Assembly (NCBI RefSeq): GCF_001702265.1 | Contig: NZ_MAUE01000028.1 | Location: 1-64,000 of the forward strand | From: Pseudomonas aylmerensis | Lineage (GTDB): Bacteria > Pseudomonadota > Gammaproteobacteria > Pseudomonadales > Pseudomonadaceae | Length of the DNA stretch: 64,000 bases | Direction: 5' to 3' | Shown: positions 15,960 through 24,156 of the stretch, piece by piece | Layout: every line of letters starts with the position of its first letter | How positions within the stretch are numbered: position 1 is the first letter of the stretch | Translations under genes and position numbers: made by a program | Notes under the pieces: generated by a model | Databases searched by the model: none | Told to the model about the DNA's origin: nothing | Seen by the model: the letters and a program-made list of their open reading frames with translations, nothing else

Positions 15960-18031
15960 AATTATGTATTGCAGCCGTGCTGCTGGTGCCGTGTGGCGTC
16001 GTGCATGGCGATCCCCGTTATACCCAAAGCGATTTCGGCGGCGTCGGGCTGCTGCAAACGCCCACCGCCCGCATGGCGCCCGCCGGCGAACTCAGCGTGA
16101 ACGCCAACCGGACCGAGCCCTACAGTCGCTACAGTTTTTCCGCGCAGCCGCTGGACTGGCTGGAAGGCACCTTTCGCTACACCGCGATTACCAACCGCCC
16201 GTATGGCGCCGAGTCGTTCAGTGGTGGCCAGAGTTACAAGGACAAGGCGGTCGATGCCAAGGTGCGCCTCTATCAGGAAAGCCACTGGTTGCCCGAGGTG
16301 GCGCTGGGGCTGATGGACCTGGGCGGCACCGGCCTGTTCTCCAGCGAATACCTGGTGGCCAACAAGCGCTACGGCGACCTGGATTTCAGCGCCGGCATCG
16401 CCTGGGGCTACCTGGGCAGTCGCGGCGATTTCGGCAACCCGCTGGGCGCGGTGGACGACAGTTTCAACACGCGGCCCACCGCCGAAGGCTCCGGCAGTTT
16501 TTCCAACGGCTACTTTCGCGGCCGCCCCGCAGTGTTTGGCGGTGTCGCCTACCAGACACCCTGGGCGCCGCTGAGCCTCAAGCTCGAAGTGGAGGGCAAC
16601 GACTACAAGCACGAGCCCCGCGACAACCACTTTCGCCAGGACTCGCCGATCAACCTGGGCATGGTCTACAAGCTCGCTGACTCCATCGACGTGAGCGCCG
16701 CCTGGGAGCGTGGCAACACCGCCATGTTCGGCATCACCTTGCACACCAATTTCGTCAGCCGCAAAGCGCCGGTCAAGACCTACGATCCACCGCCGCCCAA
16801 GCTGCCGACGATGCCGCCCACCACGCCGATGGACCAGGTCGATTGGGCCGCCGTGTCCCAGCGCCTGCACGACAACGCCGGCTACAACGTGCAACGTATC
16901 GCCCAGCGCGGGCCGGAGTTGCTGGTGTATGGCGAGCAGCAGCGCTACTTCTACAGTGCCAAGGCAGTGGGTCGCGCCAGTCGGATCCTCGACAACAGCG
17001 TCAATGACCAGATCGATTGGTTCACCCTGGTCAGCGAGCGCTACGCCATGCCGATCGAGGAAACCAGTGTGCCGCGCAAGACCTTCCGCGAGGTGGTCGA
17101 CAACCGTGAGCCCCTGGAGAACCTGCACCGCCAGGCCGAAGTCAATCGGCCCAGCGCCACTCCACCGACCGTACTCTATACCCAGCCACCCAAGCCCTTG
17201 AGCTATGGCTTGGGCCTGGGCTACAAGCAGAATGTCGGCGGGCCGGATGGCTTGCTCTACCAGGTCTCCGCCGACCTCGACGCCGAGTACCGCTTCACCC
17301 GCAATACGTGGTGGAGTGGCCTGCTCAGTGTCAACCTGCTGAACAACTACGACGGTTTCACCTACGACGCCCCCACTGGCCTGCCCAGGGTGCGCACCGA
17401 CCTGCGCCGCTACATGACCAGCTCCGATGTGACCCTGCCGACCTTCCAGCTCAACCATGCGCAGCGACTCGACCAGGACCTGTACGGCATGGTCTACGGC
17501 GGCCTGCTGGAGTCGATGTATGCCGGGGTCGGCAGTGAAGTGCTGTACCGCCCGATGGGCCAGCGCTGGGCATTGGGAGCGGACCTCAACTACGTGCGCC
17601 AACGCGGTTTCGAGCAGGATTTCAGCCTGCGTGACTACCGCACCGTCACCGGCCATATCACCGGCTACAGCGAGTTGCCGTTCAACCTGCAGGGCGCATT
17701 GAGCGTAGGCCGCTACCTGGCCAGGGACTGGGGGGCCACCCTGGACCTGTCGCGCGAATTCAACAATGGCGTGCGGATTGGGGCCTGGGTCACGCGCACC
17801 AACGTGTCCAAGGAAGACTTTGGCGAAGGCAGCTTCGATAAGGGCCTCTACCTGTCCGTTCCCTTCGATGAGTTGATGAGCCTGTCGACGATGCGCCGCG
17901 CCAACCTGGTGTGGGCGCCGCTGACCCGTGATGGCGGGGCCAGGTTGAACCGCGCGTATTCACTGCATTCGATGACTGATGGACGCGACAGTGACCTGTT
18001 CTACAAGAACATCGACAAGATCACTGAGTGA
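15956..18031 (+). CDS. yjbH: YjbH/GfcD family outer-membrane beta-barrel protein
   Basis: A 691-residue protein with a TTG start overlapping the previous stop codon, and a signal peptide (MKLCIAAVLLVPCGVVHG). The N-terminal segment YTQSDFGGVGLLQTPTARMAPAGELSVNANR is the YjbH hallmark. Many alternating beta strands follow (GLSYGLGLGYKQNVGG-like, YRFTRNTWWSGLLSVNLL), consistent with an outer-membrane porin of the GfcD/YjbH family (E. coli YjbH about 698). It is expected to take part in polymer secretion together with Wza and the GfcB/C-like proteins. It is the last gene of the + strand export cluster and is followed by a strong terminator. Confidence 0.92.
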   Translation: MKLCIAAVLLVPCGVVHGDPRYTQSDFGGVGLLQTPTARMAPAGELSVNANRTEPYSRYSFSAQPLDWLEGTFRYTAITNRPYGAESFSGGQSYKDKAVDAKVRLYQESHWLPEVALGLMDLGGTGLFSSEYLVANKRYGDLDFSAGIAWGYLGSRGDFGNPLGAVDDSFNTRPTAEGSGSFSNGYFRGRPAVFGGVAYQTPWAPLSLKLEVEGNDYKHEPRDNHFRQDSPINLGMVYKLADSIDVSAAWERGNTAMFGITLHTNFVSRKAPVKTYDPPPPKLPTMPPTTPMDQVDWAAVSQRLHDNAGYNVQRIAQRGPELLVYGEQQRYFYSAKAVGRASRILDNSVNDQIDWFTLVSERYAMPIEETSVPRKTFREVVDNREPLENLHRQAEVNRPSATPPTVLYTQPPKPLSYGLGLGYKQNVGGPDGLLYQVSADLDAEYRFTRNTWWSGLLSVNLLNNYDGFTYDAPTGLPRVRTDLRRYMTSSDVTLPTFQLNHAQRLDQDLYGMVYGGLLESMYAGVGSEVLYRPMGQRWALGADLNYVRQRGFEQDFSLRDYRTVTGHITGYSELPFNLQGALSVGRYLARDWGATLDLSREFNNGVRIGAWVTRTNVSKEDFGEGSFDKGLYLSVPFDELMSLSTMRRANLVWAPLTRDGGARLNRAYSLHSMTDGRDSDLFYKNIDKITE

Positions 18032-18037
18032 GGCGGG

Positions 18038-18064
18038 AAGGGGGGCAGGATGCCCCCCTTTTTT
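18038..18064 (+). terminator. Intrinsic terminator after the yjbH-like gene
   Basis: A perfect 10-bp stem AAGGGGGGCA / TGCCCCCCTT with a GGA loop (18038-18060) is followed by a T-run to 18064. It ends the + strand exopolysaccharide operon. It lies 3 bp from the 3' end of the convergent wcaJ gene and may partly block read-through from both sides. Confidence 0.92.
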
Positions 18065-18067
18065 GGG

Positions 18068-19459
18068 TCAGTAGATGTCCTTGGACAGCAGCGTGAACGG
18101 CGTCTTGATCAGGATCTTGATGTCCAGCCATAGCGACCAGGTATTGATATAGCGCAGGTCGATGTCCACGCGCCGTTGCATCTTTTCCAAGGTCTCGGTC
18201 TCGCCCCGGCAACCGCTGACCTGGGCCAGGCCGGTGATGCCGGGCTTGATGCGATGGCGGGCCATGTAGGCGTGGATCTTCCCCGAGTAGTAGTCATTGT
18301 GCGCAATCGCGTGGGGGCGCGGCCCGACCAGGGCCATATTGCCTTGCAGCACGTTGAAGAACTGCGGCAATTCATCGATTGAGGTTCGGCGGATAAACCG
18401 GCCCACCGGGGTAATGCGCGAGTCGTTGCGGCTGGCCTGGCGTACCTCATGGTCGTCATGCACACGCATCGAGCGGAATTTCCACACCTTGATCACTTCG
18501 CCATTCCAGCCGTGGCGGTCCTGTTTGAAAATCACCGGGCCTGGGGATGTGAGCTTGATCAACAGGGCGAACACCAACAACACCGGGCTGAGCAGCAGGA
18601 TCGCCAGCAGGGCGATGCTCTTGTCCAGCAATGACTTGCTCAAGGCGGCGGTGGGGCGGCTGGTCAGCGGGCTTTCATTGAGGAAAATCGCCGGCAGCCC
18701 GTCCACTTCGGCCACGCAGTGATTGAGCAGCAGCATGTTGTTCAGGTCGGGCACCCAGATCACGTCCACGCTGATGTCCAGCAGGTTGAGGTACAGCGCC
18801 TCGATGTGCGTGGCGTCCTGCAGTGAGTGGGTGATATAGAGCCGGCGGATACCGTGCTGTCGGATCAGCTGGGGCAATTGCGGCAGGTCGCCGAGGATCT
18901 GCGCGGGTGCGTCAGCGGCGATCTCGCTGTCGCTACCGACGAGGCCCACCAGCGGCGAGCGTTTCTGCCGCGAGAGGGTCTTGGCCAGGTCCACGGCGAG
19001 CTTGCCGGTGCCGACAATCAGTGACTTGTGCCGTTCATGAAGTTGGCGGTGGTAATACCGGGAGGCACTGTGCAGCGGGATATAACACAGGGCAAGTAAC
19101 GGGTAACTGACCGCCGCCCACAGTAATAACGTTTCCAGCGGAAACAGTTCGCTGGCATTGCAAACAATGCCGACAATAAACACGATGCCCACGGTCAACA
19201 GCCACCCCATGAACAGTCGTCCCAGGCCTACGCCGTAATCATCTTTTTTACTGTAGACATCACACACACTGTACGCCGGGAGCGAGGCCAGAATGGTGAA
19301 GGCGGCGAGCACGCGGTAGTTATATTCAAGTTGTCCCGTCTTGAGGAAAACCAGCATAAACAACAGCGCAACGACCAGGCTGGATGCAAGCATCCACTGG
19401 CCCCAGAAGGTTAAACCCTTGGGGGTCAGGTTGCGATGCATTCTAGTGTTATTCAGCAT
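18068..19459 (-). CDS. wcaJ: Undecaprenyl-phosphate glucose phosphotransferase (WcaJ-type initiating transferase)
   Basis: A 463-residue polyprenyl-phosphate hexose-1-phosphate transferase. Several N-terminal membrane segments (FWGQWMLASSLVVALLFMLVF and others to residue ~115) are followed by a CoA-binding-like soluble domain (LIVGTGKLAVDLAKTL). One more hydrophobic hairpin (LLDKSIALLAILLLSPVLLVFALLI) precedes the catalytic bac_transf domain (FKQDRHGWNGEVIKVWKFRSM, RRTSIDELPQFFNVLQGNMALVGPRPHA). It transfers glucose-1-phosphate to undecaprenyl phosphate to start repeat-unit assembly. The start at 19459 has GGGAG upstream and gives the E. coli WcaJ length (464). It is convergent with the export operon and downstream of the regulator trio. 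Confidence 0.94.
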   Translation of the reverse strand: MLNNTRMHRNLTPKGLTFWGQWMLASSLVVALLFMLVFLKTGQLEYNYRVLAAFTILASLPAYSVCDVYSKKDDYGVGLGRLFMGWLLTVGIVFIVGIVCNASELFPLETLLLWAAVSYPLLALCYIPLHSASRYYHRQLHERHKSLIVGTGKLAVDLAKTLSRQKRSPLVGLVGSDSEIAADAPAQILGDLPQLPQLIRQHGIRRLYITHSLQDATHIEALYLNLLDISVDVIWVPDLNNMLLLNHCVAEVDGLPAIFLNESPLTSRPTAALSKSLLDKSIALLAILLLSPVLLVFALLIKLTSPGPVIFKQDRHGWNGEVIKVWKFRSMRVHDDHEVRQASRNDSRITPVGRFIRRTSIDELPQFFNVLQGNMALVGPRPHAIAHNDYYSGKIHAYMARHRIKPGITGLAQVSGCRGETETLEKMQRRVDIDLRYINTWSLWLDIKILIKTPFTLLSKDIY

Positions 19460-19479
19460 ACTTCTGCTCCCGGTGGTGA

Positions 19480-19534
19480 CCACGCACGTGGTGGCAGGGT
19501 TTAATGAAAAAACAACAGGCACGCGCAAGCGCGT
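19480..19534 (-). promoter_or_regulatory. Two short palindromes upstream of wcaJ
   Basis: The 227-bp gap between the wHTH gene and wcaJ contains CCACGCACGTGG (19480-19491) and ACGCGCAAGCGCGT (19521-19534), in a region that is otherwise A+T-rich. They could be operator half-sites or leader hairpins for wcaJ. The assignment is speculative. Confidence 0.25.
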
Positions 19535-19686
19535 ACCCATGAATGGTAATGAACGGCCGGGGGCAATGGCTGACGACTTATAACAAGGTCAGGTGCGTAT
19601 TTATTAGAAGTGGGTGTTATAAAATGGCAGCTGAGAGAGGCAGTAAATGGCAGGGTTTTTAATAGAGTCCGGGTGTTTTTTTTATT

Positions 19687-20316
19687 TTAGCGACGCGCGG
19701 GAGTCAGCTCTAACGGCTTCTTGATTTTTTGCGTGAGGCAATAACCACGGTTCCTGACGGCGCGAAACAGGCGCTCGCCATCGTTGACCCGTTTGAACTT
19801 TTCCTGCAGTCGGCTTAAGCACATTTCGAGTCCCCGGTATAACTCGGGTTCACGCCCTATATTACGGATCAACTCTTCTTTGCTGACCACGCGTTCTTCA
19901 TGGTGCAGCATCTTCTTAATTAAAGCCGACTCAATGGTGGTCAATGAAATCCGCAGGCCACCTTTGACCAGGGTGCGGTCGTGCTGGGTCAGCAGCCAGA
20001 AATCCTGCGGGTGCAGTTGGGGTCTTTCGCTATTGATCTCCGTCGTTCGAGTGTGGGGTGTTGGCGGACTGTCCGGCGCCTCGGGCGCTGGCATTCTTGA
20101 AGCCTGCCGCGCAGCGTTAACCGGCTGCGCGTGCAAACCGAGGGAGTGGGTAATCACATAAGTATTGAACCGCGCGCGGGTCGGTTGTGGGTCGAGGAAG
20201 GATGACGTTTTAGGCGCAGTGAGTTCGTAATGGAATAACTCTGCATTGGGCGTGAAGTCCTGCAGCGCTATCGCAGGAAGTGTCGCAGTGAAGGCATGTT
20301 TCTTGAGGGAGCTCAT
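19687..20316 (-). CDS. Orphan winged-helix transcriptional regulator
   Basis: A 209-residue protein. Residues ~110-200 form an OmpR/PhoB-type winged helix (ISLTTIESALIKKMLHHEERVVSKEELI, then LEMCLSRLQEKFKRVND and the wing strand LFRAVRNRGYCL). The N-terminal ~100 residues match no domain I know, lack receiver features and include a Pro/Thr-rich linker. The ATG at 20316 with GGTGGA upstream is preferred over a GTG at 20325. It is the third gene of a three-gene operon (21 bp after the degenerate EAL gene) that points toward wcaJ, so a role in exopolysaccharide control is likely. Base composition is lower in GC than the flanking genes. Confidence 0.75.
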   Translation of the reverse strand: MSSLKKHAFTATLPAIALQDFTPNAELFHYELTAPKTSSFLDPQPTRARFNTYVITHSLGLHAQPVNAARQASRMPAPEAPDSPPTPHTRTTEINSERPQLHPQDFWLLTQHDRTLVKGGLRISLTTIESALIKKMLHHEERVVSKEELIRNIGREPELYRGLEMCLSRLQEKFKRVNDGERLFRAVRNRGYCLTQKIKKPLELTPARR

Positions 20317-20346
20317 AGTGTCCACCGATATCAGGAAGGGGCAGTT

Positions 20347-21051
20347 TTACAGGCAGTCAGCAGGGGAGTAATAACCGCCCTGAAAGTATTCGAACGGCAG
20401 GTTTTTAGCCAGCATCGCACTGTCGGCGAACTCGACCGTGTCGGCGATGAAGCGCACCCCGCTGGCACTGATCAGCGCCAGCATGCGGTCGTAGAGCCTG
20501 TCGAACAGGTCCGAGCGCGTATTCAGACTGAGCCTGAGAGCGGAATCCGGAAAAGGCATTTTTATATAGTCGTACAACTTGAGGTCGATCAGCAGGTCCC
20601 CAGGCTTTGTGTCGAGTCTGTAGTTGTTGTAGGCCAACGTAATACCACTGTGATCTTTCAACTTATATAACTGGCGCACCATGGCCCGGCGTTCGACCGG
20701 GCCGGGCAGGGCATCCAGACGGTTGTCGAGCGTGAGGGTGAGGGGCTGGCGATGTTTTTCCAATGACTGCGCGGTCTGGATAATTGCCTTGAACGTGTCT
20801 TCGTTCATCAAGGCCGCTTGCCCGATACGCAGGAACGCGTGACGAACCCCTTGGCCTGTGACCTGGAGTGTCTTGCGTCGCGGGTTGATGCGCAGCATTG
20901 CCTCGCGCCAGGCACTTTCCGGCAGCGCGTCCTCACCGTGATGTTCCGCCCTGATTTCACTGCCCCATAAGGCATGACGACGGTCGACGATGGCTTGCCG
21001 GATGAGCGTGTAGCCCGTGGTAGTGGCACAGGGTTGGTGTTCGTTATTCAC
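20347..21051 (-). CDS. Degenerate EAL-domain protein (probably no phosphodiesterase activity)
   Basis: A 234-residue protein whose whole length can be laid on an EAL fold, although the catalytic residues are missing. The N-terminal RQAIVDRRHALWGSEIRAE occupies the place of the EAL signature (EIR instead of EAL). ITLAYNNYRLD stands where the DDFGTG metal-binding loop should be, and the C-terminal SGVRFIADTVEFADSAMLAK and FEYFQGGYYSPADCL match the AEGVE and QGYYFSRP ends. The residues that bind metal and c-di-GMP are lost, so it probably acts as a binding or protein-interaction module. GTG start with GGGGAG upstream; it overlaps the upstream regulator gene by 8 bp. Confidence 0.72.
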   Translation of the reverse strand: MNNEHQPCATTTGYTLIRQAIVDRRHALWGSEIRAEHHGEDALPESAWREAMLRINPRRKTLQVTGQGVRHAFLRIGQAALMNEDTFKAIIQTAQSLEKHRQPLTLTLDNRLDALPGPVERRAMVRQLYKLKDHSGITLAYNNYRLDTKPGDLLIDLKLYDYIKMPFPDSALRLSLNTRSDLFDRLYDRMLALISASGVRFIADTVEFADSAMLAKNLPFEYFQGGYYSPADCL

Positions 21052-21769
21052 CGTGCGAACTCCCCTTGGCGGGCGGGAAGTCGCTGACGCAAATTAGACC
21101 CCGGCTTAGTTTGTAACCGTAACCGCGAATATTCTGGATAATGTTTTCACCGTAGTGCGCCTTGATTTTACTGCGCAGGCGACTGATGGATTTTTCCAGT
21201 GCGCGGGAGTCGTAGTACTTGGTATTAAGGCCCATGACGGCGGCGATCTCATTATGACTGAGCAGTCGGTTATGAATGAGCGCTTCGAGTACTTTCATTT
21301 CGACGAAGGATATTTCCAGCTTCTTGCCATCGCCGTAGATGCACATGCGGTCCTGGTCCAATACCAGTCCGCGATGAAGTCGCTCGCTCTCGTTGAGAAA
21401 GGTATCAAACAGGCTTATCTTTTTTTCCGCAGAAGTTTCCACGGCCTTGACGCAGTAATCCGCACCGGCCAGATAATATTTTGTTTTGCTCAAGGTCGAG
21501 GCAAACGTAACGACCACAAATATGGTCGAGCCCGGGTGCTCTTCGCGGGTTTTTCTTATTATGTCCAGGGTTTGCTGGCTGGCGGAGGGTGTATCGATTT
21601 CTATAATGATGGCACGGTAATGTCCGTGGTGTTGCTGAGGGTCAATTAGTTGTCCGTAGCAACGTGTATCGACTTTTAAATTATTCGCTACAGTGCGAAC
21701 TAAAAACGCCCGAAAGTCCTCCGATTTCGATTGAGTCCGGGCAATAGCGAGGACGTTGGAAAAATGCAT
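21044..21769 (-). CDS. Response-regulator-like wHTH protein with a pseudo-receiver
   Basis: A 241-residue protein with the two-domain layout of an OmpR-family regulator. The receiver-like part (residues 1-130) keeps the beta3 strand and the AGADYCVK lysine loop. It lacks the N-terminal acidic pair, and the phospho-acceptor position is glutamate (AIIIEIDTP, E57). The C-terminal half is a winged helix (ISFVEMKVLEALIHNRLLSHNEIAAVMG, ALEKSISRLRSKIKAHYGENIIQNIRGYGYKLS). No histidine kinase is adjacent. A Glu at that site could mimic permanent phosphorylation. It is the first gene of the trio, with SD GGGAGTAGGG, and a probable regulator of exopolysaccharide genes. Confidence 0.78.
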   Translation of the reverse strand: MHFSNVLAIARTQSKSEDFRAFLVRTVANNLKVDTRCYGQLIDPQQHHGHYRAIIIEIDTPSASQQTLDIIRKTREEHPGSTIFVVVTFASTLSKTKYYLAGADYCVKAVETSAEKKISLFDTFLNESERLHRGLVLDQDRMCIYGDGKKLEISFVEMKVLEALIHNRLLSHNEIAAVMGLNTKYYDSRALEKSISRLRSKIKAHYGENIIQNIRGYGYKLSRGLICVSDFPPAKGSSHGE

Positions 21770-22124
21770 TACCCTACTCCCTTTTCCGGCATGCAGGCCG
21801 TCAGTTCAATCGCTGCTAGCGTTTAGATACTAATCGAATTGAATACGCTAAAACGTGACAAATTTTAACATTCGCCACTTTGTTTTTACGAGCGGGGAGG
21901 GCTAATAGGCACAGTTTGCGAAGGGGTTGTGCGGACTTACACATATGCTAGTGCAAATTTTTAATCGCCTATAAGTATTTTAGCCCAAACGATTTTTTTG
22001 ATTGCACGCGAGGTTGGCCATTGCCTTTCCCAGGCGCCGACGCCACCAGGCCAGGCGAGCACCAGGGGTGAGAAGGGTTCCCATCGCGCCCTGGTGTTTG
22101 ACCGCCGACAGTACCGTCGGTGCC
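21770..22124. other. Intergenic region upstream of the regulator trio
   Basis: About 355 bp without a convincing gene. The part next to the regulator gene (21790-21990) is A+T-rich and probably contains the promoter of the trio. The part next to the LysR gene is GC-rich and holds an imperfect hairpin around 22106-22122 (CCGACAGTACCGTCGG). No promoter boxes could be assigned with confidence. Confidence 0.5.
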
Positions 22125-22988
22125 TCACCGTCTTAGCTGTATTTCGCCCTCGATGCACCCCACCAGAAACTCCATCACCACCTTCACCAGCGGCGAGCGG
22201 CGCATATCGGGGTACACCGTCAGCCAGATATCGCGCTGCGGACCCTCGGTCGCCGTCGGCAGCCTGACCAATTGCGGGTCGTGATCGCCCACCAGCGTCG
22301 GCAGCACCACCACACCCACTGCGGCCCTGGCTGCCATTTGCTGGGTGATCAGCTCGCTGGCGGCAAAGGCAATCGCGCGCGGGCCGCGCAGTTGGTGCAT
22401 CCATGCCTGTTGGGGCAGGTGGTCGCGGCTGCTGTCGTAGGCGATGAAGGTCCATTGTTCGGTGGGCAGTTGCTGCAACGCCGGCGGGCCGTACAGCCCG
22501 AAGCGCACCACGCCGACCTTCCTGCGCACCAGCGCGTCTTCATCGGGACGCAGCGTGCGCAGGGCGATATCTGCTTCACCTTTGTCCAGCGCGGCCAAGT
22601 GGGTGGAGGGCATCAGCACCAGGTTCAGTTGGGGATACTCGGCACGCAAGCGCGCCACATGCGGGGCGATGCAGTAATTGGCAATGGACGGCGGGCAACT
22701 GACCCGCACCGTGCCAGCCATTTCGATGGACGCCACCCGCGACAGGCGCAGCACCTGGGTCGCCATCTCGTCCATGCCGGCGGCCAGTTCGGCCAGCGCC
22801 AGGCCCTGGGCGGTGAGAGGGCGGCTGCGCGGCAAGCGGTCGACCAGTTTCACGCCCAGGGCTTTTTCCAGGGCGTCGACCCGGCGGCCCACCGTGGCGT
22901 GCTCCACCTGCAACTCGCGGGCAGCGGCCGACAGCGACTGGCTGCGGGCCAATACGGTGAAGTAATACAGATCCTGCCAATCGAACAT
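22125..22988 (-). CDS. LysR-family transcriptional regulator
   Basis: A 287-residue LysR protein. The N-terminal wHTH reads WQDLYYFTVLARSQSLSAAARELQVEHATVGRRVDALEKALG, and an inducer-binding domain follows (VSCPPSIANYCIAPHVARLRAEYPQLNL). I chose the ATG at 22988, which gives the standard N-terminus FDWQDLYYF; the longer frame upstream would run into the divergent gene's promoter. It is divergently transcribed from the quinone oxidoreductase gene with 102 bp between starts, so it most likely controls that gene. The inducer is unknown. Confidence 0.92.
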   Translation of the reverse strand: MFDWQDLYYFTVLARSQSLSAAARELQVEHATVGRRVDALEKALGVKLVDRLPRSRPLTAQGLALAELAAGMDEMATQVLRLSRVASIEMAGTVRVSCPPSIANYCIAPHVARLRAEYPQLNLVLMPSTHLAALDKGEADIALRTLRPDEDALVRRKVGVVRFGLYGPPALQQLPTEQWTFIAYDSSRDHLPQQAWMHQLRGPRAIAFAASELITQQMAARAAVGVVVLPTLVGDHDPQLVRLPTATEGPQRDIWLTVYPDMRRSPLVKVVMEFLVGCIEGEIQLRR

Positions 22989-23090
22989 CGGGTAATTTCC
23001 GCACAGAGGCTGGGACGGTTTGGGGAATATTCCACCGGATTGCGTCCTTTTACCATGGCCGCTTCCCCGTGCACATGGAGTTATTCCTGT

Positions 23091-24095
23091 ATGAAAGCCA
23101 TCACCTTGCAAACCTACGGCGGCCCGGATGTCGCGCAACTGCAGCTGGATGTGGCCAAACCGCTGATACGCGCGGGCCACGTGTTGATCAAGGTGGCCTG
23201 CGCCGGGATCAATTTCATGGACATTCACACGCGCCAGGGCAAGTACGCCCAATCAGTCACGTACCCGGTGCGCCTGCCCTGTACGTTGGGCATGGAAGGC
23301 GCCGGTGTCGTGGTGGAGGTCGGCGCGGACGTGCATCATTTGGCCGTGGGCGACCGCGTGGCCTGGTGCATCGCCTGGGGCGCGTATGCCGAATACGCGC
23401 TGGTGCCGGTCGACAAGGTTGCGCAGATACCCAGCGCGATCACCTTCGATCAGGCTGCTGCGGCGATGTTCCAGGGGTGCACGGCTCACTACTTGATTGA
23501 GGATGTGGCCCGTTTGCAGGCGGGCGACACCTGCCTGGTACACGCGGCGTCAGGCAGCATCGGCCAGTTGCTGGTGCAGATGGCCCGGCACGTGGGGGCG
23601 ACCGTGTTCACCACGGGCAGCACCGCACAAAAATGCGCGATTGCCCTGCAGCGCGGCGCCCACCAGGCCTGGACCTATGATGACGGCGGCTTTGTCGAGC
23701 GTGTCCTGGCAGCCACCGACGGGCAGGGCGTGGACGTGGTGTTCGATTCCCTGGGCAAAAGTACCCTGCGTGACAGCTTCCGCGCCTGCCGCACACGCGG
23801 ACTGATCGTCAATTACGGCAATGTCTCGGGCTCGTTGACCGACCTCGATCCGATTGAGCTGGGCGAGGCCGGTTCGCTGTTCCTGACCCGTCCACGGCTG
23901 GCCGACCATATGGCCGACGGTGCGACGGTGCAGCGCCGCGCCAATGCGGTGTTCGCGGCAATGCTCGAAGGGTGGTTGAGCGTGGAGATCGAAGGCTACT
24001 ACCGCCTGGAAACCGTGCAGCAGGTGCATGCGCGTATCGAGGCTCGGCAACAGATCGGCAAGGCGGTGCTGTGGGTGGACCGCGACTTGGATTAA
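23091..24095 (+). CDS. Quinone oxidoreductase-like (zinc-free MDR family) protein
   Basis: A 334-residue medium-chain dehydrogenase/reductase of the QOR subgroup: KAITLQTYGGPDVAQLQ at the start, VACAGINFMDIHTRQGKY, and the NADPH-binding VHAASGSIGQLLVQMARHVGATVFTTG. No structural zinc cysteine cluster is present, which fits NADPH:quinone reductases or related enoyl reductases. It is cytoplasmic, with an unknown substrate. It lies divergent from the LysR gene. The start at 23091 restores the standard family N-terminus; the frame extends upstream without a better start. Confidence 0.9.
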   Translation: MKAITLQTYGGPDVAQLQLDVAKPLIRAGHVLIKVACAGINFMDIHTRQGKYAQSVTYPVRLPCTLGMEGAGVVVEVGADVHHLAVGDRVAWCIAWGAYAEYALVPVDKVAQIPSAITFDQAAAAMFQGCTAHYLIEDVARLQAGDTCLVHAASGSIGQLLVQMARHVGATVFTTGSTAQKCAIALQRGAHQAWTYDDGGFVERVLAATDGQGVDVVFDSLGKSTLRDSFRACRTRGLIVNYGNVSGSLTDLDPIELGEAGSLFLTRPRLADHMADGATVQRRANAVFAAMLEGWLSVEIEGYYRLETVQQVHARIEARQQIGKAVLWVDRDLD

Positions 24096-24103
24096 TGACA
24101 GGC

Positions 24104-24132
24104 AAAAAAAAACCGGCTGATCAGGCCGGTTT
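24104..24132 (-). terminator. Terminator of the 13-residue repeat protein gene
   Basis: The stem AAACCGGC / GCCGGTTT with a TGATCAG loop (24110-24132) is flanked on the left by a run of A, which is a U-run for minus-strand transcripts. It lies 25 bp after the stop of the minus-strand repeat gene. It may also act weakly on the + strand oxidoreductase transcript. Confidence 0.82.
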
Positions 24133-24156
24133 GGGGTTCCCGCCAACAGCGCGGGA

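Noticed and set aside
21961..22455. 164-codon minus-strand frame overlapping the end of the LysR gene
   Set aside because: It is in a different frame from the LysR protein, is Arg/Ala/Gly-rich and has no domain features.
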